This document shows, one piece after another, positions 54,139 through 63,889 of a DNA stretch of 64,000 nt. Both the position numbers and the translations under genes were made by a program. Every line of letters begins with the position of its first letter. Positions within the stretch are counted from its first letter, which is position 1. The notes beneath the pieces were generated by a model that ran no database searches, had not been told where the DNA came from, and saw nothing but the letters and a program-made list of their open reading frames with translations. The DNA comes from SAR116 cluster bacterium AG-390-L20 (GTDB lineage: Bacteria > Pseudomonadota > Alphaproteobacteria > Puniceispirillales > Marisalimonadaceae), in contig QCHB01000011.1 in NCBI GenBank assembly GCA_003278095.1, forward strand, positions 17,452 through 81,451, given 5' to 3'.

Positions 54139-54930
54139 ATGAACAGTGTAGTTCCAAAAAATGAGTTTATCAAATCTTGGTTAGAAAATGGCATAGGATG
54201 GATTCAACTAAACCATGAAAACAAACTCAATCCCCTATCAGCGGGCTTTATATTAGCAATAAAGGAAGCTGCTGAAAAATTTGATAATGATTTATCTGTA
54301 GGTTGTATTGTTTTGATTGGCTCTGAAAAAGCATTTGCAGCGGGTGCTGATTTAAAAGAAATGGTCAAGCATAATTATGCATCAGTTTCAGAAACTAGAT
54401 ATATAGAAAATGGTTGGCTTGACATCCCTAAAATTCAAACTCCAATCATAGCAGGTGTTAAAGGTTATGCTTTAGGCGGTGGTTGTGAGTTGGCTATGAT
54501 GTGTGATTTCATAATTGCCTCTGAAAACGCACGGTTTGGTCAACCCGAAATAAATATTGGCGCTATACCTGGTGCAGGAGGAACACAAAGATTGACTAGA
54601 TCTATTGGTAAGTCAAAAGCTATGTTAGCAATTTTGACTGGAGACATGATGTCTGCTGATGAAGCAGAAAAATCAGGATTAGTAGCCAAAGTAATTAGTA
54701 ATGACAAATTTGATGTTTCTTTAAAAGAGATAGCTCAGAAAATTGCTAATCAATCAAAACCGTTAGCCAAATTAGCGAAACAAGCCGTTAATGTTGCGTA
54801 TGAAACAACTCTTGAAGAGGGTATCCGTTCTGAAAGATCTTTGTTCTATTCAACTTTTGCACTTGAAGACCATGTTGAGGGTATGGAAGCTTTTTCAGAA
54901 AAAAGAAAACCTATTTGGAATAATAAATAG
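54139..54930 (+). CDS. Enoyl-CoA hydratase/isomerase family protein
   Basis: FAAGADLKEM; GYALGGGCELAMMCDFIIASENARFGQPEINIGAIPGAGGTQRLTR; ATG 54139 after AGGAG. Confidence 0.94.
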   Translation: MNSVVPKNEFIKSWLENGIGWIQLNHENKLNPLSAGFILAIKEAAEKFDNDLSVGCIVLIGSEKAFAAGADLKEMVKHNYASVSETRYIENGWLDIPKIQTPIIAGVKGYALGGGCELAMMCDFIIASENARFGQPEINIGAIPGAGGTQRLTRSIGKSKAMLAILTGDMMSADEAEKSGLVAKVISNDKFDVSLKEIAQKIANQSKPLAKLAKQAVNVAYETTLEEGIRSERSLFYSTFALEDHVEGMEAFSEKRKPIWNNK

Positions 54931-54937
54931 TTTTAAA

Positions 54938-55741
54938 CTACTCTAGATCATTAGACTTAGGTATAGCTACACTATGTAACCCTCCATCTACATGATGAAT
55001 ATTTCCTGTTACACCAGATGATAAATCTGAGATAAGGTATAAAGCAGAATTACCGATTTCATTTAGCTCAGGATTAAATTTTAATGGTGCCACACTCTCT
55101 GAGTATCTATATACATGGCGAGCGCCAGAAATAGCCGCACCAGCAAGTGTTTTTACTGGACCAGCTGATAAACCATTAACTCTGATATTATTTTTACCCA
55201 GATCCATTGCTAAATATTTAATTGAGGCTTCCAATGCTGACTTTGCTACTCCCATTACATTGTAGTTAGGAGTAGTTCTTTCTGCTCCAAGATAAGATAA
55301 AGTTAACAAACTTCCACCTTTAGAAGACATAAGAGGAAAAGCTGATTTAGCAGTTCTTGTAAAACTAAACGCTGATATATCAAGTGAATTTAAAAAGTTT
55401 TCCCTACTACAGTTAACGTATTTTCCTTTTAATTCTTCTTTATCCGAATATGCGAGGGCGTGTACAACAAAATCAATTTCATGCCAAGTTTCTAAAATTT
55501 TATTAAACATACTTTCTATAGACTTTGTGTCATTAATATCTTTGGACACATCACATTCATAAAATTTAGTCGCTTTTATAGAATCCATTAAGGGAATTAA
55601 TCTTTTTTTAAACCCTTCATTTTGATAGGAAAAAGCTAATTCAGCACCATGATCAGCTAAAGCTTTAGCAATACCCCAGGCTATTGAACGTTCATTAGCA
55701 ACGCCCATTATAAGCCCTTTTTTACTTTTCATTATAGACAT
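54938..55741 (-). CDS. fabI: Enoyl-[ACP] reductase FabI
   Basis: GLIMGVANERSIAWGIAKALADHGAELAFSYQ; LGAERTTPNYNVMGVAKSALEASIKYLA. Confidence 0.96.
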   Translation of the reverse strand: MSIMKSKKGLIMGVANERSIAWGIAKALADHGAELAFSYQNEGFKKRLIPLMDSIKATKFYECDVSKDINDTKSIESMFNKILETWHEIDFVVHALAYSDKEELKGKYVNCSRENFLNSLDISAFSFTRTAKSAFPLMSSKGGSLLTLSYLGAERTTPNYNVMGVAKSALEASIKYLAMDLGKNNIRVNGLSAGPVKTLAGAAISGARHVYRYSESVAPLKFNPELNEIGNSALYLISDLSSGVTGNIHHVDGGLHSVAIPKSNDLE

Positions 55742-55752
55742 AATACACTTTC

Positions 55753-56988
55753 TTAATTAAATTTAGATAATGCTATACAGGCATTTGTTCCTCCAAATCC
55801 AAAAGAATTTGAAAGAGCTAAACTAATATCTATATTTTTGATGGTTTTTCTAGGTATGTCGATAGAACCTATTTCTGGATCATCATTACTAATATTAGCA
55901 GATCCAGAAATAAAATTATTGTTCATCATTAGTAGTGTATAGATAGCCTCTTGTACACCTGTGGCTCCTAAAGAGTGGCCTGTTAAGGACTTAGTGCTAG
56001 TAAGTCTTGGAAGATACCCTTTATCTTTAAAAACTTCTCTTACGGCATTAAGCTCCTGCATATCTCCAACAGGAGTACTTGTTCCGTGAGCATTTATATA
56101 GTCAACTTTTTGATTAGTTTTTGCTAGAGCTTGTTGCATACATCTAATTGCGCCTTCCCCACTTGGCGCAACCATATCGTGGCCGTCAGAATTTGCGCAA
56201 TGGCCAACTATTTCCCCATAAATATTAGCACCTCTTGCTTTTGCATGCTCAAGTTCTTCTAAAACCAGCATTCCGCCACCTCCTGCAATTACAAATCCAT
56301 CTCTGTCTAAATCGTAAGGTCTTGAAGCTAATTCAGGTGTTTCGTTATATTTGCTAGACATTGCACCCATTGCGTCAAATAGAACAGACAGTGTCCAGTC
56401 AAGCTCTTCACCGCCTCCTGCAAAAACTATATTTTGATTACCATATTTAATTTGATCTGCTCCAATACCAATACAATGTGCTGATGTCGAACAGGCAGAA
56501 GTAATTGAAAAGTTAACACCCTTAATTTTAAAAAAAGTAGCAATGCAGGCAGATACTGATGAGCTCATACATCGCGGAACCATAAAAGGACCTACTCTCT
56601 TAGGGCCTTTTTCCCTAGCGATATCAAATGATCGAAGCAAGTTGACAGTACTAGGTCCACCAGAACCAGCAATAAGACCTGTTTTGGGGTTAGACACTTC
56701 TTCAGGGGTTAATCCAGCGTTTATAATTGCTTGCTCCATAGAAAGAACCGAATATGCAGCACCTGCACCCATAAATCTAAGTTGTTTTTTGTCAACATGA
56801 TCTTCTAATTTGAGTTTTACCTCACCATGAATTTGACTTCTAAAGCCCATTTCTTTGTAAGTATCAGCTTTAACAATCCCTGATTTTTGATTTACTAAAG
56901 AGTCTTTAACTTCTTCTACATTATTACCAATAGAGCTAACTATTCCCATACCAGTAATAACAACTCTTTTTTCATTACTCATGTTCAA
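55753..56988 (-). CDS. fabB: 3-oxoacyl-[ACP] synthase I/II (FabB in fabA-fabB-fabI cluster)
   Basis: [39 protein letters not shown] active-site Cys; [22 protein letters not shown]. Confidence 0.95.
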   Translation of the reverse strand: MNMSNEKRVVITGMGIVSSIGNNVEEVKDSLVNQKSGIVKADTYKEMGFRSQIHGEVKLKLEDHVDKKQLRFMGAGAAYSVLSMEQAIINAGLTPEEVSNPKTGLIAGSGGPSTVNLLRSFDIAREKGPKRVGPFMVPRCMSSSVSACIATFFKIKGVNFSITSACSTSAHCIGIGADQIKYGNQNIVFAGGGEELDWTLSVLFDAMGAMSSKYNETPELASRPYDLDRDGFVIAGGGGMLVLEELEHAKARGANIYGEIVGHCANSDGHDMVAPSGEGAIRCMQQALAKTNQKVDYINAHGTSTPVGDMQELNAVREVFKDKGYLPRLTSTKSLTGHSLGATGVQEAIYTLLMMNNNFISGSANISNDDPEIGSIDIPRKTIKNIDISLALSNSFGFGGTNACIALSKFN

Positions 56989-57009
56989 TCCTATTTATTT
57001 GATAAATAA

Positions 57010-57516
57010 TTAATCTTGAAAAAGTCCAACTCTAATATCAGAGGCTTCAAAAACAGTCTTATTGTCACAAACCACTTTTCCATCAGCTATGCCTAATATA
57101 AGTTTTCTCATTATAATTCTTTTGAAATCAAGAAAATATTCTACTTTTTTAGCAATTGGCAATATTTGTCCAGTAAATTTTACTTCTCCTACAGATATTG
57201 CTCTACCTTTTCCTTTGCCACCCATATTGCCTAAAGAAAAACCTAAAAGTTGCCATAGTGCGTCCATTCCCAGGCATCCTGGCATTACAGGATCATTTTC
57301 AAAATGACATGGAAAGAACCACTTATCTGGAGTAATTTTAAATTTAGCATGAGCTGTACCTTTATCATAAGTTCCACCAGTCTCTTTAATATTAGTGATT
57401 TCATCAAACATAAGCATAGGAGGTAAGGGAAGTTTAGGAAAATCAACACCTGCTAGTCGCCCTTTAGCACAATCAATTAATTCTTGATAATTAAATGAAT
57501 TTTTAAATAAAGCCAC
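57010..57516 (-). CDS. fabA: 3-hydroxydecanoyl-[ACP] dehydratase/isomerase
   Basis: PPMLMFDEIT; WFFPCHFENDPVMPGCLGMDALWQLLGFSLG. Confidence 0.96.
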   Translation of the reverse strand: MALFKNSFNYQELIDCAKGRLAGVDFPKLPLPPMLMFDEITNIKETGGTYDKGTAHAKFKITPDKWFFPCHFENDPVMPGCLGMDALWQLLGFSLGNMGGKGKGRAISVGEVKFTGQILPIAKKVEYFLDFKRIIMRKLILGIADGKVVCDNKTVFEASDIRVGLFQD

Positions 57517-57589
57517 CGTAAAACACCTTTTACATTTTTTTAAGAAGTTTATATTAATCCTAAAATAGAATAAATGAAATAATTATAAA

Positions 57590-58138
57590 TTATTTACTTG
57601 TAAAGCCCCAGATGTTTTTCATTTTTACCCATCCAAAAAAGTTTTCATTTTTAATAACCTCAATGTAACACCACTTTAATTTACATTTCTTAATTTTAAT
57701 TAACAAGTCTGGTAGTAATTTAGCTAGATCTTTACTTGAATCTATAGGTCTTTTTTTAAGCAAAGTATTTGAAACAATTAACCCAGTTTTGAAAGAAGAC
57801 AATAATTGTGTGTGTATCCAACCAGATAAATTACTTCTAGTTTTAATTTTTCTCCAATTATTAAACTCAGCAATTATCTCAACAGGATATCCTTTTTGAT
57901 TGATTTCAGATTTTATTGGAAACTCTTTTCCAGGTCCAGTCCTCACATATGTTAATGATTTTTTTAAAGAGGCCATTCTAGGTACTTTTAAGCCACTTCC
58001 ATTTATAGATTTTTTTGAATTTTCAATTTCAGAAAGCGAAGGTTGCGAAAAAAGAATTAAATTAGGTACAAGAAAAATTATAACAAAAAATAGAAATTTA
58101 CAGTCTTTAATAAATATAAAAAATTTTACATTTTTCAT
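57590..58138 (-). CDS. Bacterial SH3-domain secreted protein
   Basis: SLTYVRTGPGKEFPIKSEINQKGYPVEIIAEFNNWRKIKTRSNLSGWIHTQLLS SH3b pattern; signal peptide; ATG 58138 (MKNVKFF) preferred. Confidence 0.85.
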   Translation of the reverse strand: MKNVKFFIFIKDCKFLFFVIIFLVPNLILFSQPSLSEIENSKKSINGSGLKVPRMASLKKSLTYVRTGPGKEFPIKSEINQKGYPVEIIAEFNNWRKIKTRSNLSGWIHTQLLSSFKTGLIVSNTLLKKRPIDSSKDLAKLLPDLLIKIKKCKLKWCYIEVIKNENFFGWVKMKNIWGFTSK

Positions 58139-58884
58139 ATAGAGCATACGGGACATTTTTTATTTTTGGTCAGTTTTATTTTATCTAAACTTTGTACCAA
58201 TCCGTCATACAAGAATAAATATCCAGCGCTTGAATTATAATTTTTTAAAGCTATTTCCTTTATTCCTTCATTAACCTGCATACTACCAATTAAGCCTGTT
58301 ATTGGTCCAATTATGCCGGCCTCCCTGCAATTTGTAATAGGAGCAACTTCTTCAGTTTTTGGAAAAATACATTCATAACAAGGATACTCTTTATTTATTC
58401 CACTCTTCCAAATCGCCAACTGTCCTTCCATTTGAACAGCAGAACCTGATATTAAAGTTTTTTTATATAAATGTGATAAAAGATTAATCGTATATTTTGT
58501 TTCCAAATTGTCAGAACAATCAAAAATCAAATCAAATTTCTTAATATCAGTGGATTTATCAAACTTTTTTTTATTTGATATTATAGTAATGTTGGGGTTA
58601 ATACTTGAGCATTCTTGCACAAGATTTTCAGCTTTATTATGACCAATCTTGTTGTTTTTATGAGCAATTTGTCTGTTAAGATTGGTAAGGTCAATAGTAT
58701 CATCGTCACAAATTTCTATATGTCCAAAACCTGCTGCGGAAGCATATAGCGCAACTGGACAACCTAACCCACCAGCACCAATTATTAAACACGCTGTTCT
58801 AAACAACTTTTCCTGACCTTCTTCATCAAAGTTTGGAATAATCACCTGTCTTGCATATCTATTTAAATCTTCATCATTAAGCAT
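58135..58884 (-). CDS. ThiF/MoeB/HesA-family adenylyltransferase
   Basis: LNRYARQVIIPNFDEEGQEKLFRTACLIIGAGGLGCPVALYASAAGFGHIEICDDDTIDLTNLNRQI; zinc Cys pairs CYEC/CPVC. Confidence 0.94.
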   Translation of the reverse strand: MLNDEDLNRYARQVIIPNFDEEGQEKLFRTACLIIGAGGLGCPVALYASAAGFGHIEICDDDTIDLTNLNRQIAHKNNKIGHNKAENLVQECSSINPNITIISNKKKFDKSTDIKKFDLIFDCSDNLETKYTINLLSHLYKKTLISGSAVQMEGQLAIWKSGINKEYPCYECIFPKTEEVAPITNCREAGIIGPITGLIGSMQVNEGIKEIALKNYNSSAGYLFLYDGLVQSLDKIKLTKNKKCPVCSI

Positions 58885-58891
58885 GTGTATC

Positions 58892-60322
58892 TCAAATATT
58901 GGCAGTAGTAAAAATTTTGTTGATTTTATCTGCTAGATTAAAGGCAACCGAATTCTTGCTTTGTTCACACCATTCCTCACAATTATTTTTATCAATAAGA
59001 AAAACTTTATTAGAATCTTCTCCAAAAACCTTATTTTTACCGACATCATTGGCTACTATAAGATCAATTTCTTTAGAGATTAATTTTGATTTTGCGTTTT
59101 TAATTATATTATTAGTTTCAGCAGAAAACCCAATTACAAGATTGGGTCTTAATTTACTTTTAGATATTGTTGCTAAAATATCAGGATTTTTTATTGTTTT
59201 AAAAAATAATTCCTCATTAGTTTTTTTAATTTTATTTTTACAATCAATTTTTTCATTAGCAGATGTTTCTGGAATAAATTTCCAGTCAGATACAGCGGCA
59301 CAACAAATTAATATATCAGCGGGTAGTTGTGATATTGTTTTCTCAAACATTTCTTTCGCGGTTATAACTTGTATTACGTTTGCGCATTTTGGGAATGGTA
59401 TATTTACTGGACCAGAAATTAAAGTCACCTTTGCACCTCTTCTAGACAATTCAGATGCTATTGCAAAACCTTGTTTGCCTGAAGACCTGTTACTAACAAA
59501 TCGTACTGGATCAATATTTTCTATTGTTGGCCCTGCTGTAATTACTATTGATACATTTTTGAATTGGTTAGCTATATTTTTTTTGTTAATTATATTAGAA
59601 ATTATCCTGTCGTAAATTACTTTAGGTTCTGGAAATCTTCCTGTTCCACTTTCACCACAAGCCATATCTCCAACATCAGGTTCTATAAATCCAATACCTC
59701 TTCTTAAAAGTTTTTGATAATTTTCTTGTGTTGCTAAATTATTCCACATAACAGGATTCATCGATGGCGCTAAAATTATTTGAGAAAATGATGCAAGTAA
59801 AATTGTGCTTGCAAGATCATCTGCTATTCCATTAGCAAATTTTGCCATTATATTTGCCGTAGCAGGAGCAACTAAAATTAAGTCTGGTTTTCTAGCAAGC
59901 ATAATGTGGTTCATTTTTGATTCATCTTCAACAGAAAATAAATCAGTATAACATTTTTTTTCATTCAAGCTTGTTACTAGTAAAGGAGTAATGAATCTTT
60001 GAGCTGATTTAGTCATTACAACATCAAGATCAATGTTTGCTTTTTTCACTAATCTAATTATTTCTAGAGATTTATATGACGCTATGCCCCCACATATAAT
60101 TAAAAGTATTTTAAAATTAAAATTATCAAATTTATGGCTTGGTAAAAAATCCTCAGTGTTAATGTTGTGTTGTAAGCACATTGACAGTATAGCGTTTAGT
60201 TTATTTTTGGGGATTTTATTGAGTTTTCTCCAGTTTGAAACTGCTGAGGGCTTTATTTTTAATTTTTCAGCTACTAATCCAGTTCCACCAAGTAAGGAAA
60301 TGAGCTGTGAGATATTATTCAT
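58892..60322 (-). CDS. coaBC: Bifunctional phosphopantothenoylcysteine decarboxylase/phosphopantothenate-cysteine ligase with N-terminal HTH domain
   Basis: KILLIICGGIASYKSLEIIRLVKK, APATANIMAKFANGIADDLAS, APSMNPVMWNN, ITAGPTIENIDPVRFVSNRSSGKQGFAIA, plus an N-terminal segment of about 65 aa, GGTGLVAEKLKIKPSAVSNWRKLNKIP; ORF open to 60337. Confidence 0.95.
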   Translation of the reverse strand: MNNISQLISLLGGTGLVAEKLKIKPSAVSNWRKLNKIPKNKLNAILSMCLQHNINTEDFLPSHKFDNFNFKILLIICGGIASYKSLEIIRLVKKANIDLDVVMTKSAQRFITPLLVTSLNEKKCYTDLFSVEDESKMNHIMLARKPDLILVAPATANIMAKFANGIADDLASTILLASFSQIILAPSMNPVMWNNLATQENYQKLLRRGIGFIEPDVGDMACGESGTGRFPEPKVIYDRIISNIINKKNIANQFKNVSIVITAGPTIENIDPVRFVSNRSSGKQGFAIASELSRRGAKVTLISGPVNIPFPKCANVIQVITAKEMFEKTISQLPADILICCAAVSDWKFIPETSANEKIDCKNKIKKTNEELFFKTIKNPDILATISKSKLRPNLVIGFSAETNNIIKNAKSKLISKEIDLIVANDVGKNKVFGEDSNKVFLIDKNNCEEWCEQSKNSVAFNLADKINKIFTTANI

Positions 60323-60372
60323 TAAATCAATTACCAAAAAGATTTAAACATTATATTAAAATTATTGAATTT

Positions 60373-60392
60373 AAAATGAATTTTTTCATTTT
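60373..60392. repeat. Perfect inverted repeat at the ubiB/coaBC junction
   Basis: AAAATGAA-TTTT-TTCATTTT. Confidence 0.4.
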
Positions 60393-61834
60393 TTTGTTAA
60401 AATTTCCTCGATTTGAACAATAATTTCAGGTATTTTCAACAAAGCCAACTTATTTTTATGAAACCACTCTTCCAAAATTTTAAAAGGGTCGTGAGTATCA
60501 TTTATCCATTTATCAATAAGAGGAGCAGATAAATCCCACATATTAATATCAGGATTAATTTGCCTTGTTGTACCCTCTGCCATTAACATAGTTTTTTGAA
60601 GTAAAGTAAACTGAGGTTGTACTTCAATATTAAATTCTTTAGATAAGCCTAGTATCTGCCCCAATAATTTTGCTAGAGAAACTTCGCCTATAGGCTTGTT
60701 TAATATTGGTGTACAAATTGCTCTTATAGCTTGTGCGAGATGATCATGAGAAATATCTTTTCCTAACATATTTGCCTCTGAATGTATCTCTACAACTTTT
60801 CTATAATTTTTATTAAGAAGATATGTAAGTAACAAAGCCAAAAATTGACGATCTTTATTTGATAGCCTTCCCATAATACCAAAATCAATTGGAATAAGAA
60901 CACCTTTGGGATTAATTAAAATATTACCTGGATGCATATCACCATGAAAAAAACCATCACGAAATACTTGAAGAAAAAAAACTTCGGTGCCTATCTCAGT
61001 TATTTTTTTTATATTGTGATTAGCTTTCGTTAAGGCATTTATATCATCAATTCGAATTCCCTGTATGTACTCGAGAACAAGTATGTTTTTGCTAGTAAGT
61101 TCCCAGTAAATTTTAGGTACTTTGTAATTTGGATTATCTTTGAAGTTTTCTGAAAGTTCTTCTGCTGCAGATGCTTCTAATGTTAAGTCAAGTTCGTTTA
61201 ATGAAACTTCTGACAATACCTCAACATTTTTTGAAAGCTTTAGTCTCTTAATACTTGGTATAGCTATCTCAAGACATTTTGATAACCAGTAAAAAAAGAT
61301 AAAGTCTTTAAACAATTTTTTTTTGATATTTGGTTTAAGTATTTTAATAGCAACAGTTTCACCACTTTTTAAAATAGCAGTATGTACCTGAGCAACGGAT
61401 GCGTTTGCAATAGGCGTTTCATTAAAAGAAGAAAAAATATTAGCAATTGAGTCATTATTTTCTTTTTCAATTATGTTTTTTGCAATAGTACTAGAAAAGG
61501 GCTCTATATCATCTTGTAATTTTTTTAAATATTCGCATGTCTTTTTATCAACCAGGTCTGGCCTTGTGGATAAAGCTTGCCCAAACTTAATGTATCCTGG
61601 ACCTAAATTAATTAAACAACGGAGAAGTTTTTTTCCTATTTCATCTTTATTTTCTGAATAAATGAGTAAATTAAAGAATTTTAAAGTTAAATTTAGTTTT
61701 TTATTAAAAAACGGTTTGTCGATTAAAAGCATTAAAGTTCCTGCTCTTACTAATTTAAAAAATACAAAAAGACCTACTACACAAAAGTATGGTGTTTTCC
61801 ATATTGGATACTCTAACCTTTGTTTTATTTGCAT
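60386..61834 (-). CDS. ubiB: UbiB-family ubiquinone biosynthesis kinase-like protein
   Basis: LINLGPGYIKFGQALSTRPDLV (KxGQ); FHGDMHPGNILINPKGVLIPIDFGIMG. Confidence 0.96.
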   Translation of the reverse strand: MQIKQRLEYPIWKTPYFCVVGLFVFFKLVRAGTLMLLIDKPFFNKKLNLTLKFFNLLIYSENKDEIGKKLLRCLINLGPGYIKFGQALSTRPDLVDKKTCEYLKKLQDDIEPFSSTIAKNIIEKENNDSIANIFSSFNETPIANASVAQVHTAILKSGETVAIKILKPNIKKKLFKDFIFFYWLSKCLEIAIPSIKRLKLSKNVEVLSEVSLNELDLTLEASAAEELSENFKDNPNYKVPKIYWELTSKNILVLEYIQGIRIDDINALTKANHNIKKITEIGTEVFFLQVFRDGFFHGDMHPGNILINPKGVLIPIDFGIMGRLSNKDRQFLALLLTYLLNKNYRKVVEIHSEANMLGKDISHDHLAQAIRAICTPILNKPIGEVSLAKLLGQILGLSKEFNIEVQPQFTLLQKTMLMAEGTTRQINPDINMWDLSAPLIDKWINDTHDPFKILEEWFHKNKLALLKIPEIIVQIEEILTKK

Positions 61835-62575
61835 TTAAATTTTCCACCCAGAATGAAGCGCAACTATACCATTTGACAGATTCCTGTACTTAACTCTTGA
61901 AAATCCAGCATCTGAAAACATTTGAGCAAGCTCAGGTTGGGTAGGAAATTGTCTTATGGATTCAACCAAATAATTATATGCATCTTTATCTCCTGTAATT
62001 TTCTTGCCTATAGAGGGCATAAAAATAAATGACCAAGCATCATATAATTTTTTAAGCGCATCATTTTCTACATGGCTAAATTCCAGACAAATTAATCGGC
62101 CTCCAGGCTTTAATATACGATATATTTCTTTTAAACATTTAATTCTATCTGTAATATTTCTTAAGCCAAATCCAATAGTCGCTCTTTCAAAGGAACCTTC
62201 GGTTGCAGGAATATTTTCAGCACTAGCAATAGTCCATATTATTTTTTGTGATGTATTACTTTTGTTCTGACCTGCGTTCAACATTTCTTGGTTTATATCA
62301 TACACATAGGCACTACCTCCACCTGCGTTCAAAAATTTTTTAGCTATATCTCCAGTACCTCCGGCAATATCAGCTAATTTTTGATTATTCTGAGGTGCCA
62401 ACCAATTAATAAGATCATTTTTCCATAATCTATGTATTCCAAAACTAGTAAGGTCATTCATTAAATCATACTTACTAGCAACTGAAGCAAATACTTTATT
62501 AACTAATTTCTGTTTGTCAGATCTTTTTACAGTTTTGTATCCAAAGTCAATTTTTTGATCATCTTTATTTAACAT
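61835..62575 (-). CDS. ubiE: Ubiquinone/menaquinone biosynthesis methyltransferase
   Basis: VFASVASKYDLMNDLTSFGIHRLWKNDLI; LADIAGGTGDIAKKF; ATIGFGLRNITDR; start adjusted to ATG 62575 (MLNKDD). Confidence 0.96.
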   Translation of the reverse strand: MLNKDDQKIDFGYKTVKRSDKQKLVNKVFASVASKYDLMNDLTSFGIHRLWKNDLINWLAPQNNQKLADIAGGTGDIAKKFLNAGGGSAYVYDINQEMLNAGQNKSNTSQKIIWTIASAENIPATEGSFERATIGFGLRNITDRIKCLKEIYRILKPGGRLICLEFSHVENDALKKLYDAWSFIFMPSIGKKITGDKDAYNYLVESIRQFPTQPELAQMFSDAGFSRVKYRNLSNGIVALHSGWKI

Positions 62576-62649
62576 TATAATTCCAATTACTATATGATAA
62601 ATCAAATATACTTTTAATTTATTTAAAGATACACAAAAAAGGATAAAAG

Positions 62650-63483
62650 ATGCCAGAATTACCTGAAGTAGAAACAGTATGTTTGGCTTTATCTAAAATT
62701 GTTTATAACTCAAAAATTGAAGAAATAGAGGTGCTTAGAAGTGATTTAAGATGGAAAATAAAAAAATCTTTGAAACATGATTTAGAAAATGATTATTTCA
62801 AACAACCTTTTAGAAGGGGAAAATATATATTAATACCTACGATTAAAAATAATATTTTTCTTATTCACCTAGGTATGAGTGGACAAATAAAAATTAGAGA
62901 CAATTTTGAAAGTGTTTTAAAACATGATCATGTAAGAATGACAATTAAATCTGAAAATGATAAAAAGTATTTTATTACCTACAATGATCCAAGAAGATTT
63001 GGATATATTGACTTGTTTCATAAAAAAGAGATTAATGGGCATTTCTTATTAAAAAAATTAGGCGTTGAACCTTTTGAAAAAAATTTTAATGTTGGCTATT
63101 TACAGAAAATGTTTGATAAAAAAATAAAATGTATAAAAGATACTCTTATGGATCAAAGTGTAATTGCAGGTATAGGAAATATTTATGCCAGCGAAATTTT
63201 GTTTAAAGCAAAAGTGAATCCCTTCAGGAGTGTAAATACTCTAAATAATGAAGAAATAAAATCAATTATTGGAGCTACAATAGAAATTTTAAAAAAATCA
63301 ATTAATGTGGGTGGTACAACCATCCAAAATCACTTGCAACCCAATGGAAAACTAGGTTATTTTTTTCAAAATCTTGAAGTTTATGGTAAAAAAAATAAAA
63401 CTTGTAATACATGCAAGTGCTTAATTGCAGTTAGTATAATAAGTAATCGTTCAACATTTTATTGCAATAATTGTCAAATTTAG
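62650..63483 (+). CDS. mutM: Formamidopyrimidine-DNA glycosylase
   Basis: MPELPEVETVCLAL; HLGMSGQIKI; DPRRFGYIDLF; GIGNIYASEILF; zinc finger CNTCKC...FYCNNCQ. Confidence 0.97.
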   Translation: MPELPEVETVCLALSKIVYNSKIEEIEVLRSDLRWKIKKSLKHDLENDYFKQPFRRGKYILIPTIKNNIFLIHLGMSGQIKIRDNFESVLKHDHVRMTIKSENDKKYFITYNDPRRFGYIDLFHKKEINGHFLLKKLGVEPFEKNFNVGYLQKMFDKKIKCIKDTLMDQSVIAGIGNIYASEILFKAKVNPFRSVNTLNNEEIKSIIGATIEILKKSINVGGTTIQNHLQPNGKLGYFFQNLEVYGKKNKTCNTCKCLIAVSIISNRSTFYCNNCQI

Positions 63484-63517
63484 GATCACCAAAAACAAAC
63501 AAAATTGGTTATTTAAC

Positions 63518-63546
63518 TTGACATTTAAATTAAAAAAAACTAATCC
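63518..63546 (+). promoter_or_regulatory. Possible sigma70-type promoter for rpsT
   Basis: TTGACA (63518-63523), 17 nt spacer, weak -10 TAATCC (63541-63546). Confidence 0.3.
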
Positions 63547-63575
63547 ACTACTTATAATTTTACTAGGATAAAATA

Positions 63576-63839
63576 ATGGCTAATCATATTTCAGCTAAAA
63601 AAAGAATAAGACGTAATTCTAAAATGGAAATTGTTAATAAAGTAAGAAAAAACAGAGTTAGGTCATTTATAAAAAAAGTTGAGTTAGCCATAGAAAAAGA
63701 TGATAAAAAATTAGCCGAAAAAGCTTTTATTATCGCACAGCCTGAGATGCAAAGATCTGTGACTAAAGGTGTTTTTAAAAAAAATACTATTTCGAGAAAG
63801 TTATCTAGATTATCAGCAAGAATCAAAAATATAGCTTAA
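63576..63839 (+). CDS. rpsT: 30S ribosomal protein S20
   Basis: MANHISAKKRIRRNSKMEIVNKVRKNRVRSFIKKVE. Confidence 0.98.
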   Translation: MANHISAKKRIRRNSKMEIVNKVRKNRVRSFIKKVELAIEKDDKKLAEKAFIIAQPEMQRSVTKGVFKKNTISRKLSRLSARIKNIA

Positions 63840-63858
63840 TTTTTAGATCATAAATTAT

Positions 63859-63889
63859 GACCTTAAAAACTCCATGGTCTCTTTTTTTT
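63859..63889 (+). terminator. Weak intrinsic terminator after rpsT
   Basis: GACC (63859-63862) / GGTC (63876-63879) followed by CTC-T8 region; short stem, long loop. Confidence 0.3.

Noticed and set aside
58899-59615. 238 aa ORF on the + strand opposite coaBC
   Set aside because: Shadow ORF antisense to a strongly conserved CoaBC coding sequence; hydrophobic low-complexity translation with no recognisable domain
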